Shown here piece after piece: positions 1 through 5,015 of a stretch of DNA of 7,940 nucleotides (the first letter of the stretch is position 1; every line of letters starts with the position of its first letter). Below the pieces are notes generated by a model. That model had not been told where the DNA came from, did not search any database, and saw only the letters and a list, made by a program, of their open reading frames with translations. The DNA comes from CALZBJ01 sp945619025 (lineage in GTDB: Bacteria; Pseudomonadota; Gammaproteobacteria; Cardiobacteriales; Wohlfahrtiimonadaceae), in NCBI GenBank assembly GCA_945619025.1, contig CALZBJ010000026.1, positions 1-7,940 of the forward strand, read 5' to 3'. The position numbers were made by a program, and so were the translations under genes.

Positions 1-641
1 ACCACAATGACGGTAAGGAGTAAGCCGTTTGCTAAATCCATGCCGCCGTATGATGCGCTCATTAATACGATCGCCGCATAAATAAGTGCCAGCACCATGC
101 CACCGAGTGCCCCTTCAACGGTTTTACCCGGACTAATCGAGGGCGCAAGTTTTGTACGGCCAAATTTACGCCCGACAAAATACGCACCACTATCGGCAAT
201 CGCCACCAGGAAAATCACTGCAATAAGATGCCCCGCGCCAGACTCTTTCAAGTAAGTGAGCGAGAGCACAAACCCAAGAAGCGAAATTACGCTGAAGGGA
301 ATGAGAAATACCTTCGAGGTTAAAAAACCAATCGGACGGCGCGAATGAAGCACCATTAAAAATGGCATCAACAGCCAGATAAAGGCTAACGGCTGAAGCG
401 TTACTCGGAGATCATACAGATCAAAGAAAAAGAGCGACATTACGCCAATCAGTACTAGCGAGCTTACCGCCAAATAGAGCGAGCCTTGTGTCCCGGTGAG
501 TCCGAGCATATTGCGCCATTCGCTAATGCCGATTAATCCCACAATGATCAATACGCCGCTAAAGGAGGTTAAGGGGAGATACAAAATGGCTAATAATGTC
601 AGCGCCACTAAAATGGCACCGGTAATAATTCGTTCTTTCAT
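1..641 (-). CDS. cdsA: Phosphatidate cytidylyltransferase CdsA (3' end beyond window)
   Basis: CdsA condenses CTP with phosphatidic acid to give CDP-diacylglycerol, the precursor of all major bacterial phospholipids, in the inner membrane. I translated the open frame from the ATG at 641-639; it stays open for 213 codons and leaves the window without a stop. The protein is very hydrophobic, with likely membrane segments near residues 5-22, 27-40, 55-73, 84-98, 111-130, 137-149 and 180-196. Residues 147-180 hold the recognisable CdsA core: an Ala-Asp-Ser-Gly-Ala-Tyr stretch (Asp150), Gly-Arg-Lys-Phe-Gly-Arg, then Leu-Ala-Pro-Ser-Ile-Ser-Pro-Gly-Lys-Thr-x-Glu-Gly. The C-terminal family signature (S-x-x-K-R...K-D...H-G-G) would lie outside the window, so it is unseen. 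A good ribosome binding site, AAGGA at 652-648, overlaps the uppS stop codon and lies 6 nt before the ATG, which supports this start and suggests coupling to uppS. The order uppS-cdsA is the classical proteobacterial one. Confidence 0.93.
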   Translation of the reverse strand, partial: MKERIITGAILVALTLLAILYLPLTSFSGVLIIVGLIGISEWRNMLGLTGTQGSLYLAVSSLVLIGVMSLFFFDLYDLRVTLQPLAFIWLLMPFLMVLHSRRPIGFLTSKVFLIPFSVISLLGFVLSLTYLKESGAGHLIAVIFLVAIADSGAYFVGRKFGRTKLAPSISPGKTVEGALGGMVLALIYAAIVLMSASYGGMDLANGLLLTVIV

Positions 642-650
642 TCTCTATCC

Positions 651-1364
651 TTATAGGCCCCCGTAGCGCCGTTCGCGGCGATAATATTCATCGAGAGCGG
701 CTTTAAAATGTGCCTCTTCAAAATCAGGCCAATGCACATCGGTAAAATAAAATTCACTGTAGGCAAGTTGCCAGAGCAAAAAGTTACTGAGGCGCTGCTC
801 ACCACTTGTGCGAATCAAAAGATCCACCTCAGGAAGCTCAGAAAGGGCTAAGTGATGATTTACCGCCGCTTCATCAATCGCGTCAAGGGCCATATCGCCA
901 TTTATGACCGATTGCGACAGCGATTTCACCGCTTCGACAATCTCGCTCCGCCCGCCGTAATTCACCGCAACTACGAGCGTTAAGGTCTCGTTATCTTGCG
1001 TTTTCTCTTTCGCTTCGAGGAGCTTTTCCCGCACGGCATCCGGCAGTTTTGATAAATCGCCAATAAATTCAAGTTTCACGCCCGCATCAGCAAGCTCACT
1101 TAATTCACTATTGAGCGTTTTGATGAAAAGATCCATCAAAAATGTCACTTCATCTTTCGGGCGACGCCAATTTTCGGTTGAAAAAGCATAGACGGTGAGC
1201 ACTTCAACGCCATATTTAATGGCTGCTTTCACCGTCCGTTTAACCGCCTTCGCCCCGGCTCTATGCCCGAGCGTGCGCGCTAGACTATTTTTCTTAGCCC
1301 AGCGCCCATTTCCATCCATAATAATCGCAACATGGCGACAGTGTTGCTCTGAGCTTGTCATCAT
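651..1364 (-). CDS. uppS: Isoprenyl transferase, undecaprenyl diphosphate synthase UppS
   Basis: UppS extends farnesyl diphosphate with eight isopentenyl units in cis configuration to give undecaprenyl diphosphate, the lipid carrier for peptidoglycan and other envelope polymers. At 237 aa it has normal family length. The N-terminal block HVAIIMDGNGRWA (residues 11-23) contains the catalytic Asp17 and the diphosphate-binding Gly-Asn-Gly-Arg. FSTENW is at 61-66, NYGGR at 135-139, DLLIRTSGE at 181-189 and RLSNFLLWQ-x-AYSEFYF at 191-207. Together these leave little doubt. Two consecutive ATG codons (1364 and 1361) could serve as start. Only a weak Shine-Dalgarno-like sequence precedes them, and the frr stop is just 7 bp upstream, so translation is probably coupled to frr. 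The gene ends 9 bp before cdsA. Confidence 0.97.
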   Translation of the reverse strand: MMTSSEQHCRHVAIIMDGNGRWAKKNSLARTLGHRAGAKAVKRTVKAAIKYGVEVLTVYAFSTENWRRPKDEVTFLMDLFIKTLNSELSELADAGVKLEFIGDLSKLPDAVREKLLEAKEKTQDNETLTLVVAVNYGGRSEIVEAVKSLSQSVINGDMALDAIDEAAVNHHLALSELPEVDLLIRTSGEQRLSNFLLWQLAYSEFYFTDVHWPDFEEAHFKAALDEYYRRERRYGGL

Positions 1365-1371
1365 CCGTTCG

Positions 1372-1929
1372 TTAGATTTCCATCAACTCTTCTTCTTTAT
1401 TTGCAGCGACTTGATCGATCTCTGCAATGGTTTTATCAGTGATTTTTTGAATTTCATCTTCAGAGCGGCGTAATACATCTTCTGAGATATCACCCTCTTT
1501 TTCAAGATCTTTACAGGTGTTAATCGCATCACGGCGCACGTTACGTACCGCAATTTTCGCATTTTCAACTTCACTACCAACCACGCGCACTAAATCACGG
1601 CGACGCTCTTCAGTTAATGGCGGAAGAGGAATGCGAATTAAGGTACCGGTTGTCGCAGGGTTTAAACCTAAATCACTCTCCATGATCGCTTTTTCAATTG
1701 GGCCAACCATGGTTTTTTCCCAAGGTGATACCCCTAAGGTGCGCGAGTCTTGAATGGTGACGTTCGCAACTTGTGAAAGTGGAGTCATTGAGCCGTAATA
1801 TTCAACTTCAATGTGATCTAAAAGGCTTGTATGCGCACGTCCTGTACGGATTTTTCCAAGTGCAAGTTGAAGGCTCTCAACTGATTTACCCATGCGATCT
1901 TTAGCATCTTTAATAATATCGTTAACCAT
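1372..1929 (-). CDS. frr: Ribosome recycling factor Frr (RRF)
   Basis: Frr works with EF-G to split the post-termination ribosome and release mRNA and tRNA. The 185-aa length is exactly that of the family. Visible hallmarks are the N-terminal helix with KIRTGRAHTSLLDHIEVEYYG (about residues 26-46), the domain II segment with PLSQVANVTIQDSRTLGVSPW (about 50-70), then LNPATTGTLIRIPLPPLTEERR (about 89-110), and the long C-terminal helices of the three-helix bundle with KDLEKEGDISED near 140-151. The ATG at 1929-1927 is preceded by GGAG (1944-1941) at an 11-nt spacing. It is the first gene of a compact unit frr-uppS-cdsA and lies 180 bp downstream of pyrH, a wider gap than is usual for this pair. 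That gap contains possible promoter and stem-loop elements listed separately. Confidence 0.98.
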   Translation of the reverse strand: MVNDIIKDAKDRMGKSVESLQLALGKIRTGRAHTSLLDHIEVEYYGSMTPLSQVANVTIQDSRTLGVSPWEKTMVGPIEKAIMESDLGLNPATTGTLIRIPLPPLTEERRRDLVRVVGSEVENAKIAVRNVRRDAINTCKDLEKEGDISEDVLRRSEDEIQKITDKTIAEIDQVAANKEEELMEI

Positions 1930-1969
1930 GCTTAATTAAACTCCAAAGTAAGTGATAAATAATCTTAAA

Positions 1970-1999
1970 ATTATCTAAAAAAGTCTTAAAAATTGTCTG
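1970..1999 (-). promoter_or_regulatory. Candidate promoter for frr-uppS-cdsA
   Basis: On the minus strand a -10-like GATAAT (1975-1970, five of six consensus bases) follows a -35-like CAGACA (1999-1994, four of six) at an 18-bp spacing, about 40 bp before the frr start. The surrounding sequence is very AT-rich, so a chance match is quite possible. It would let frr be expressed independently of pyrH. Confidence 0.25.
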
Positions 2000-2009
2000 T
2001 TTGACTCAT

Positions 2010-2068
2010 AAAAGGATACCGGACGCGTCTCTTTTTAGCTAAAAGTAGTAGCGATTCGATATCCTTTT
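2010..2068 (-). other. Stem-loop in the pyrH-frr spacer
   Basis: In the minus-strand RNA, AAAAGGAUAUCG (2068-2057) can pair with CGGUAUCCUUUU (2021-2010). This gives 12 base pairs with one G-U wobble, closing a 35-nt loop. Inside the loop lies a perfect 12-bp palindrome, TTTTAGCTAAAA (2033-2044), and an 8-bp palindrome GACGCGTC (2022-2029), so a compound structure is possible. It lacks the short GC-rich stem and following U-run of a good intrinsic terminator, although the A and T tracts at the arms would look terminator-like from either strand. It could be a leader structure, an mRNA processing or stability element, or a weak attenuator between pyrH and frr. The structure is read from the sequence; any function is inference. 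Confidence 0.45.
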
Positions 2069-2074
2069 TAAGTC

Positions 2075-2103
2075 GTTATATCTGTTTTTTATACCGGGAA
2101 CAA
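2075..2103 (-). promoter_or_regulatory. Weak candidate promoter just after pyrH
   Basis: The minus strand has TTGTTC (2103-2098) and TATAAC (2080-2075, five of six consensus bases) separated by 17 bp. The -35 matches only the TTG. If active, transcription would start near 2068, exactly where the 12-bp stem-loop begins, so the frr leader RNA would carry a hairpin at its 5' end. The positional coincidence is the main reason to list it. Confidence 0.22.
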
Positions 2104-2109
2104 TGCAAA

Positions 2110-2841
2110 TTATGCGTCTGCTGATTCCGATACAAGTGTTCCAACGGGCTCACCATTAACCACGCGAAGCAGATCCCCTTCATTAAAGATATTAAATACT
2201 TTAATTGGAAGATCGTTCTCACGGCACATAACAAGCGCAGTTGCATCCATCACGCCTAAATTTTCCGTTAATGCGCGCGTATAGCTCACATGATCGTAAC
2301 GAGTTGCGGTGGGATCTTTAAACGGATCGGCCGTATAAACGCCATCCACTTTTGTCGCTTTTAACATCACATCGGCATTAATTTCAATGGCGCGAAGGGC
2401 TGCCGCTGAGTCCGTGGTGAAGAATGGATTACCAGTTCCCGCTGCAAAAATGGTCACACGTTTTTTCTCAAGGTGACGAATCGCACGGCGACGAAGATAA
2501 TCTTCACACACTTCATTGATACGAATCGCACTCATCACGCGCACATAGACATCACGCTGTTCGAGCGCATCTTGAAGAGCTAGCGAGTTCATCACCGTTG
2601 CGAGCATGCCCATATGGTCGCCCGTTACGCGGTCCATACCTTTCGATGCAAGCCCTGCTCCACGGAAAATATTTCCACCACCGATCACAACGCCTACCTC
2701 AACGCCAATGCGGTTGAGTGCTTTGATCTCATCTGCGATACGGCCAATCGTTGCTGGATCGATTCCGTAGTCGCCATCGCCCATTAAAGCCTCACCGCTC
2801 AGCTTTAATAATATGCGTTTATATTGTGGATTATTGCTCAT
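2110..2841 (-). CDS. pyrH: Uridylate kinase (UMP kinase) PyrH
   Basis: PyrH phosphorylates UMP to UDP with ATP. It is a hexameric cytosolic enzyme of the amino-acid-kinase fold, regulated in this family by GTP (activator) and UTP (inhibitor). The 243-aa length is typical. Motifs in order are KLSGE at 13-17 (phosphate binding), GGGNIFRG at 54-61, GDHMGMLATVMN at 74-85 (UMP binding), GTGNPFFTTDSAAALRA at 135-151, KATKVDGVYTADP at 161-173 (nucleotide binding) and MDATALVMC at 198-206. The ATG at 2841-2839 has a strong ribosome binding site AAGGGG (2852-2847) 5 nt upstream. In most gammaproteobacteria rpsB and tsf precede pyrH; here the upstream gene on the same strand is ubiK, 113 bp away. It is followed by frr after 180 bp. 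Confidence 0.98.
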   Translation of the reverse strand: MSNNPQYKRILLKLSGEALMGDGDYGIDPATIGRIADEIKALNRIGVEVGVVIGGGNIFRGAGLASKGMDRVTGDHMGMLATVMNSLALQDALEQRDVYVRVMSAIRINEVCEDYLRRRAIRHLEKKRVTIFAAGTGNPFFTTDSAAALRAIEINADVMLKATKVDGVYTADPFKDPTATRYDHVSYTRALTENLGVMDATALVMCRENDLPIKVFNIFNEGDLLRVVNGEPVGTLVSESADA

Positions 2842-2881
2842 CGTTTCCCCTTAAAAGCTCAATATGGATAGTCACAAAAGT

Positions 2882-2896
2882 AAATTGCTACAATTT
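2882..2896. other. Short dyad between ubiK and pyrH
   Basis: A 6-bp inverted repeat, AAATTG-CTA-CAATTT, lies about 45 bp upstream of the pyrH start. Its size and symmetry resemble a small operator half-site pair, but in AT-rich intergenic DNA such a dyad can arise by chance. No recognised regulator consensus was matched. Confidence 0.2.
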
Positions 2897-2954
2897 TAAT
2901 ATATTTCCCGCCGTTTTAATAGCGAGCGACACGCTTTGTGCGAAGTCGATGCAG

Positions 2955-3239
2955 TTATTCTGCCGTTTCACCCTCTGTTTTTGCATCACTTTCAGGCTCA
3001 GGAATACGGGCTTCAAGTGCCGCAACACGCTTTTCAAGCGCTTCAAGTTTTTCGCGGGTTTTCATCAAGATTTTTTGCTGCAGTTCGAAATCTTCAAGTT
3101 TGACCCATTTAAAATTAGCGAGTGCTTTTTCAATGCCCTCTTTAACGCGGTAATCGATCTCCGCATGGGCATTTTTAACGCCATCAGGGAGATTATCGGT
3201 CACACTTTTTGCGAACTCGTGTAGAAAATTTTTAGGCAT
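2955..3239 (-). CDS. ubiK: Ubiquinone biosynthesis accessory factor UbiK (YqiC/BMFP family)
   Basis: UbiK family proteins are small trimeric coiled-coil factors. In E. coli they assist aerobic ubiquinone synthesis together with UbiJ, and they can promote membrane fusion in vitro. The 94-aa protein has an amphipathic N-terminal half (residues 1-48), then the family's conserved stretch around residues 49-70, recognisable as EDF-x-x-Q-x-x-[VI]-L-x-K-T-R-E-K-L-x-x-L-E. The coiled coil continues to about residue 79 and is followed by an acidic, disordered-looking tail (80-94). There is no signal peptide or membrane segment. The ATG at 3239-3237 is preceded by a modest GGAA (3250-3247) 7 nt upstream. 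It is divergent from trmJ across 79 bp and is the first gene of the minus-strand block leading into pyrH. Placing ubiK next to pyrH is not the arrangement I know from model gammaproteobacteria. Confidence 0.88.
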   Translation of the reverse strand: MPKNFLHEFAKSVTDNLPDGVKNAHAEIDYRVKEGIEKALANFKWVKLEDFELQQKILMKTREKLEALEKRVAALEARIPEPESDAKTEGETAE

Positions 3240-3262
3240 AGTATCGTTCCATCTAGCAAAAT

Positions 3263-3271
3263 TGATATAAT
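3263..3271 (+). promoter_or_regulatory. Extended -10 promoter for trmJ-cysE
   Basis: The plus strand reads TGATATAAT. This is a perfect -10 hexamer TATAAT (3266-3271) with the TG of an extended -10 element one base upstream. No good -35 is seen 16-18 bp before it, which is acceptable for an extended -10 promoter. Transcription would start near 3278, giving a leader of about 40 nt before the trmJ ATG at 3319. Confidence 0.55.
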
Positions 3272-3292
3272 CAGGGATTTATTCAAGTATTG

Positions 3293-3301
3293 ATTTTAAC
3301 A
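3293..3301 (-). promoter_or_regulatory. Candidate extended -10 promoter for ubiK
   Basis: The minus strand reads TGTTAAAAT. This is an extended -10 with TG, one base, then TAAAAT (3298-3293, five of six consensus bases), about 55 bp upstream of the ubiK start. The -35 region falls at the beginning of trmJ and matches poorly. It faces the trmJ promoter candidate, and the predicted start points are only about 8 bp apart. Confidence 0.33.
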
Positions 3302-3318
3302 CAACGCGTAGGTCTTTT

Positions 3319-4074
3319 ATGAAAAATCCCTCCCCTTTAGATGCGGTTCGAATCGTCATGATGAACACCTCCCACTCAGGCAATATCGGATCAGCAGCGC
3401 GCGCGATGCGTGTGATGGGTATCTACAATTTAACCCTCGTGAATCCCAAAAAATTCCCCAGTCCAGAGGCCACAGCCCTTGCAAGTGGCGCTCTTGATGT
3501 TTTAGACAATGCCGTTGTCGTTGACACCATTGAAGAGGCGATCGCCGATTGCGATTATGTCTTTGGCACCTCCGCGAGAGCCCGCCATATTAGCGCGCCA
3601 CCGATCCCCCTTGATGAAGGCGCGATGCGTGCAAAAGAGCGTTTAGTACAAAATCCTGAGAGCAAAATTGCGATCGTCTTTGGGACTGAGCGCACAGGGC
3701 TCACCAACGAAGAGCTCGATCATTGCCACGACCTTATCTTTATTCCCACCGAAAACAATTACAATTCGCTCAATGTGGCTGCTGCCATTCAGTTGATATG
3801 CTATGAATTTCGTCAAAAACTGTCGGCAACGGAAGCCGCACCTCGCCCAGCAAAAACCGATAAAAAGCAAGAACTTGCCACCACTGAAACGTTAGAGGGA
3901 TTTTACGAGCATCTTGAAGAGACTTTGGTTAAAATCGAATTTTTAGATCCTGAGCATTCCACTCACCTGATGCGCAAACTGCGCCTGCTTTATAATCGCA
4001 CGCATTTGACCGTGGAAGAGATCAATATTCTGCGCGGGATTTTAACGGAAACACAAAGGAAACTCTCATCATGA
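3319..4074 (+). CDS. trmJ: tRNA (cytidine/uridine-32-2'-O)-methyltransferase TrmJ
   Basis: TrmJ is a SPOUT-class, S-adenosylmethionine-dependent enzyme that methylates the 2'-hydroxyl of nucleotide 32 in the anticodon loop of several tRNAs. The three SPOUT motifs are visible: N-x-G-x-x-A-R-A (residues 22-29, Arg28) within NIGSAARAMRVMG, the knot segment VFGTERTGLTNEEL (120-133), and NSLNVAAAIQLICYE (149-163). LVNP at 40-43 is also typical. A charged linker (about 168-190) joins a C-terminal helical region (191-251) that in the family contributes to the dimer and tRNA binding. The 251-aa length is normal. The start is supported by AGG (3310-3312) 6 nt before the ATG and by the promoter candidate upstream. 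The stop overlaps the cysE start as ATGA. The trmJ-cysE pairing is familiar from pseudomonads, where isc genes follow. Confidence 0.95.
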   Translation: MKNPSPLDAVRIVMMNTSHSGNIGSAARAMRVMGIYNLTLVNPKKFPSPEATALASGALDVLDNAVVVDTIEEAIADCDYVFGTSARARHISAPPIPLDEGAMRAKERLVQNPESKIAIVFGTERTGLTNEELDHCHDLIFIPTENNYNSLNVAAAIQLICYEFRQKLSATEAAPRPAKTDKKQELATTETLEGFYEHLEETLVKIEFLDPEHSTHLMRKLRLLYNRTHLTVEEINILRGILTETQRKLSS

Positions 4075-4904
4075 TTAAAACGATTCGCGAAGATATTGCC
4101 AACATTAAACGGCTCGATCCTGCGGCACGAACCTCATTTGAGATTATTATGGCCTACCCCGGATTATGGGCGATTTGGATTCATCGCATTAACCATTGGC
4201 TTTGGAAAAAGAAGATTAAAACCGTCGCGCGCTGGTTCTCGACGGTAAACCGCTTTCTGACTGGCATTGAAATTCACCCGGGCGCGCAGATTGGTCGCCG
4301 CTTTTTTATCGATCACGGCATGGGCGTTGTGATTGGTGAAACGGCGGAAGTTGGCGATGATTGCACGCTTTACCACGGCGTTACTTTGGGTGGTACTAGC
4401 TTAGAGAAAGGCAAACGCCACCCCACGCTTGGCAATCATGTCGTTGTCGGCGCGGGCGCAAAAGTGCTTGGCCCGATTACGATCGCAGATGGCGCAAGCA
4501 TTGGTGCAAACTCAGTTGTGGTTAAACCGGTTCCGGAAAATTCAACTGCCGTCGGCATTCCTGCCCGCGTCTCAAAACCGGATAAACCCAATCTTAAAAA
4601 AGAGATCGCCGCAAAACTCTTTAATGCCTACGGCATGAGCCACGACATTGAAGATCCCGAAGCGAACGCTATCAATTTCTTGCTCAATCATATTGAAAAG
4701 CTTGATGTTGCGCTCTGCCAAATGAAAGGGGAACTCAAACGCCAAGGCATCGAACTCAATCTTGAGTGGCCAACGATTCAAGAATGTACCTTTGATGAAG
4801 ATGGTCTACACATTCATGATGACGCCGATGGTGACTATTCAAATGATCCATCGGACCCAACACAGGAGCCTAAACGCCCCTGCAAAAAAGAGCAACACGA
4901 TTAG
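4071..4904 (+). CDS. cysE: Serine O-acetyltransferase CysE (short form)
   Basis: CysE transfers acetyl from acetyl-CoA to L-serine, giving O-acetylserine, the sulfide acceptor in cysteine synthesis. The N-terminal helical part (residues 1-65) is shorter than in E. coli CysE. The left-handed beta-helix follows (about 66-165): GIEIHPGAQIG (65-75), FIDHGMGVVIGETAEVGDD (79-97) with the catalytic His82, GVTLGGTSLEKGKRHP (103-118) and GAGAKVLG (127-134). Glu67 occupies the place of the catalytic Asp of the E. coli enzyme, as in other short-form CysE proteins such as the Bacillus one. After the beta-helix come a helical stretch (about 172-230) and a charged tail (about 236-277) rich in Asp, Glu, Lys and His, ending Glu-Gln-His-Asp. 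The start overlaps trmJ by four bases (ATGA), with AAAGGA (4055-4060) 10 nt upstream, so translation is probably coupled. A strong terminator follows the stop. Confidence 0.95.
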   Translation: MIKTIREDIANIKRLDPAARTSFEIIMAYPGLWAIWIHRINHWLWKKKIKTVARWFSTVNRFLTGIEIHPGAQIGRRFFIDHGMGVVIGETAEVGDDCTLYHGVTLGGTSLEKGKRHPTLGNHVVVGAGAKVLGPITIADGASIGANSVVVKPVPENSTAVGIPARVSKPDKPNLKKEIAAKLFNAYGMSHDIEDPEANAINFLLNHIEKLDVALCQMKGELKRQGIELNLEWPTIQECTFDEDGLHIHDDADGDYSNDPSDPTQEPKRPCKKEQHD

Positions 4905-4939
4905 CCTTATAAACGTCAGCCCATAAAAATCACGCCATA

Positions 4940-4987
4940 AAAAATCCCTCGTTAGATAATTCACAATGACTCTAACGAGGGATTTTT
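4940..4987. terminator. Bidirectional intrinsic terminator between cysE and the M16C peptidase
   Basis: A perfect 17-bp inverted repeat (4940-4956 and 4971-4987) closes a 14-nt loop. The GC-bearing core CCCTCGTTAG/CTAACGAGGG is flanked by an A-tract on the left and a T-tract on the right. The plus strand therefore reads GAGGGATTTTTATT after the stem, and the minus strand reads GAGGGATTTTTTATGG. Both convergent genes end into it: cysE stops 35 bp to its left and the peptidase stops 28 bp to its right. Confidence 0.93.
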
Positions 4988-5015
4988 ATTAGTAACGCTT
5001 ATTTCTAAACTACGA

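Noticed and set aside
1195..1473. Open frame of 92 codons on the plus strand
   Set aside because: It lies antisense to uppS and frr, both of which have unmistakable conserved proteins, and its translation shows no recognisable domain.
2010..2068. Reading the pyrH-frr stem-loop as a strong intrinsic terminator
   Set aside because: The loop is 35 nt, the stem is AT-rich with few G-C pairs, and no extended U-run follows the 3' arm on the minus strand. Terminating here without a strong promoter would also starve the essential frr-uppS-cdsA genes.
2865..2893. Possible pyrH promoter TTGTAG-17 bp-TATCCA on the minus strand
   Set aside because: Each hexamer matches only three of six consensus bases, which is no better than chance in this AT-rich gap.
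2751..3224. Open frame of 157 codons on the plus strand across the ubiK-pyrH region
   Set aside because: It is antisense to the pyrH start, the intergenic gap and most of ubiK. The Phe/Cys-rich translation looks like a shadow of those genes, and no ribosome binding site was noted.
4377..4400. CysE Glu67 instead of Asp as a sign of an inactive enzyme
   Set aside because: Short-form serine acetyltransferases commonly have Glu in this position, and the catalytic His82 and the beta-helix motifs are intact.
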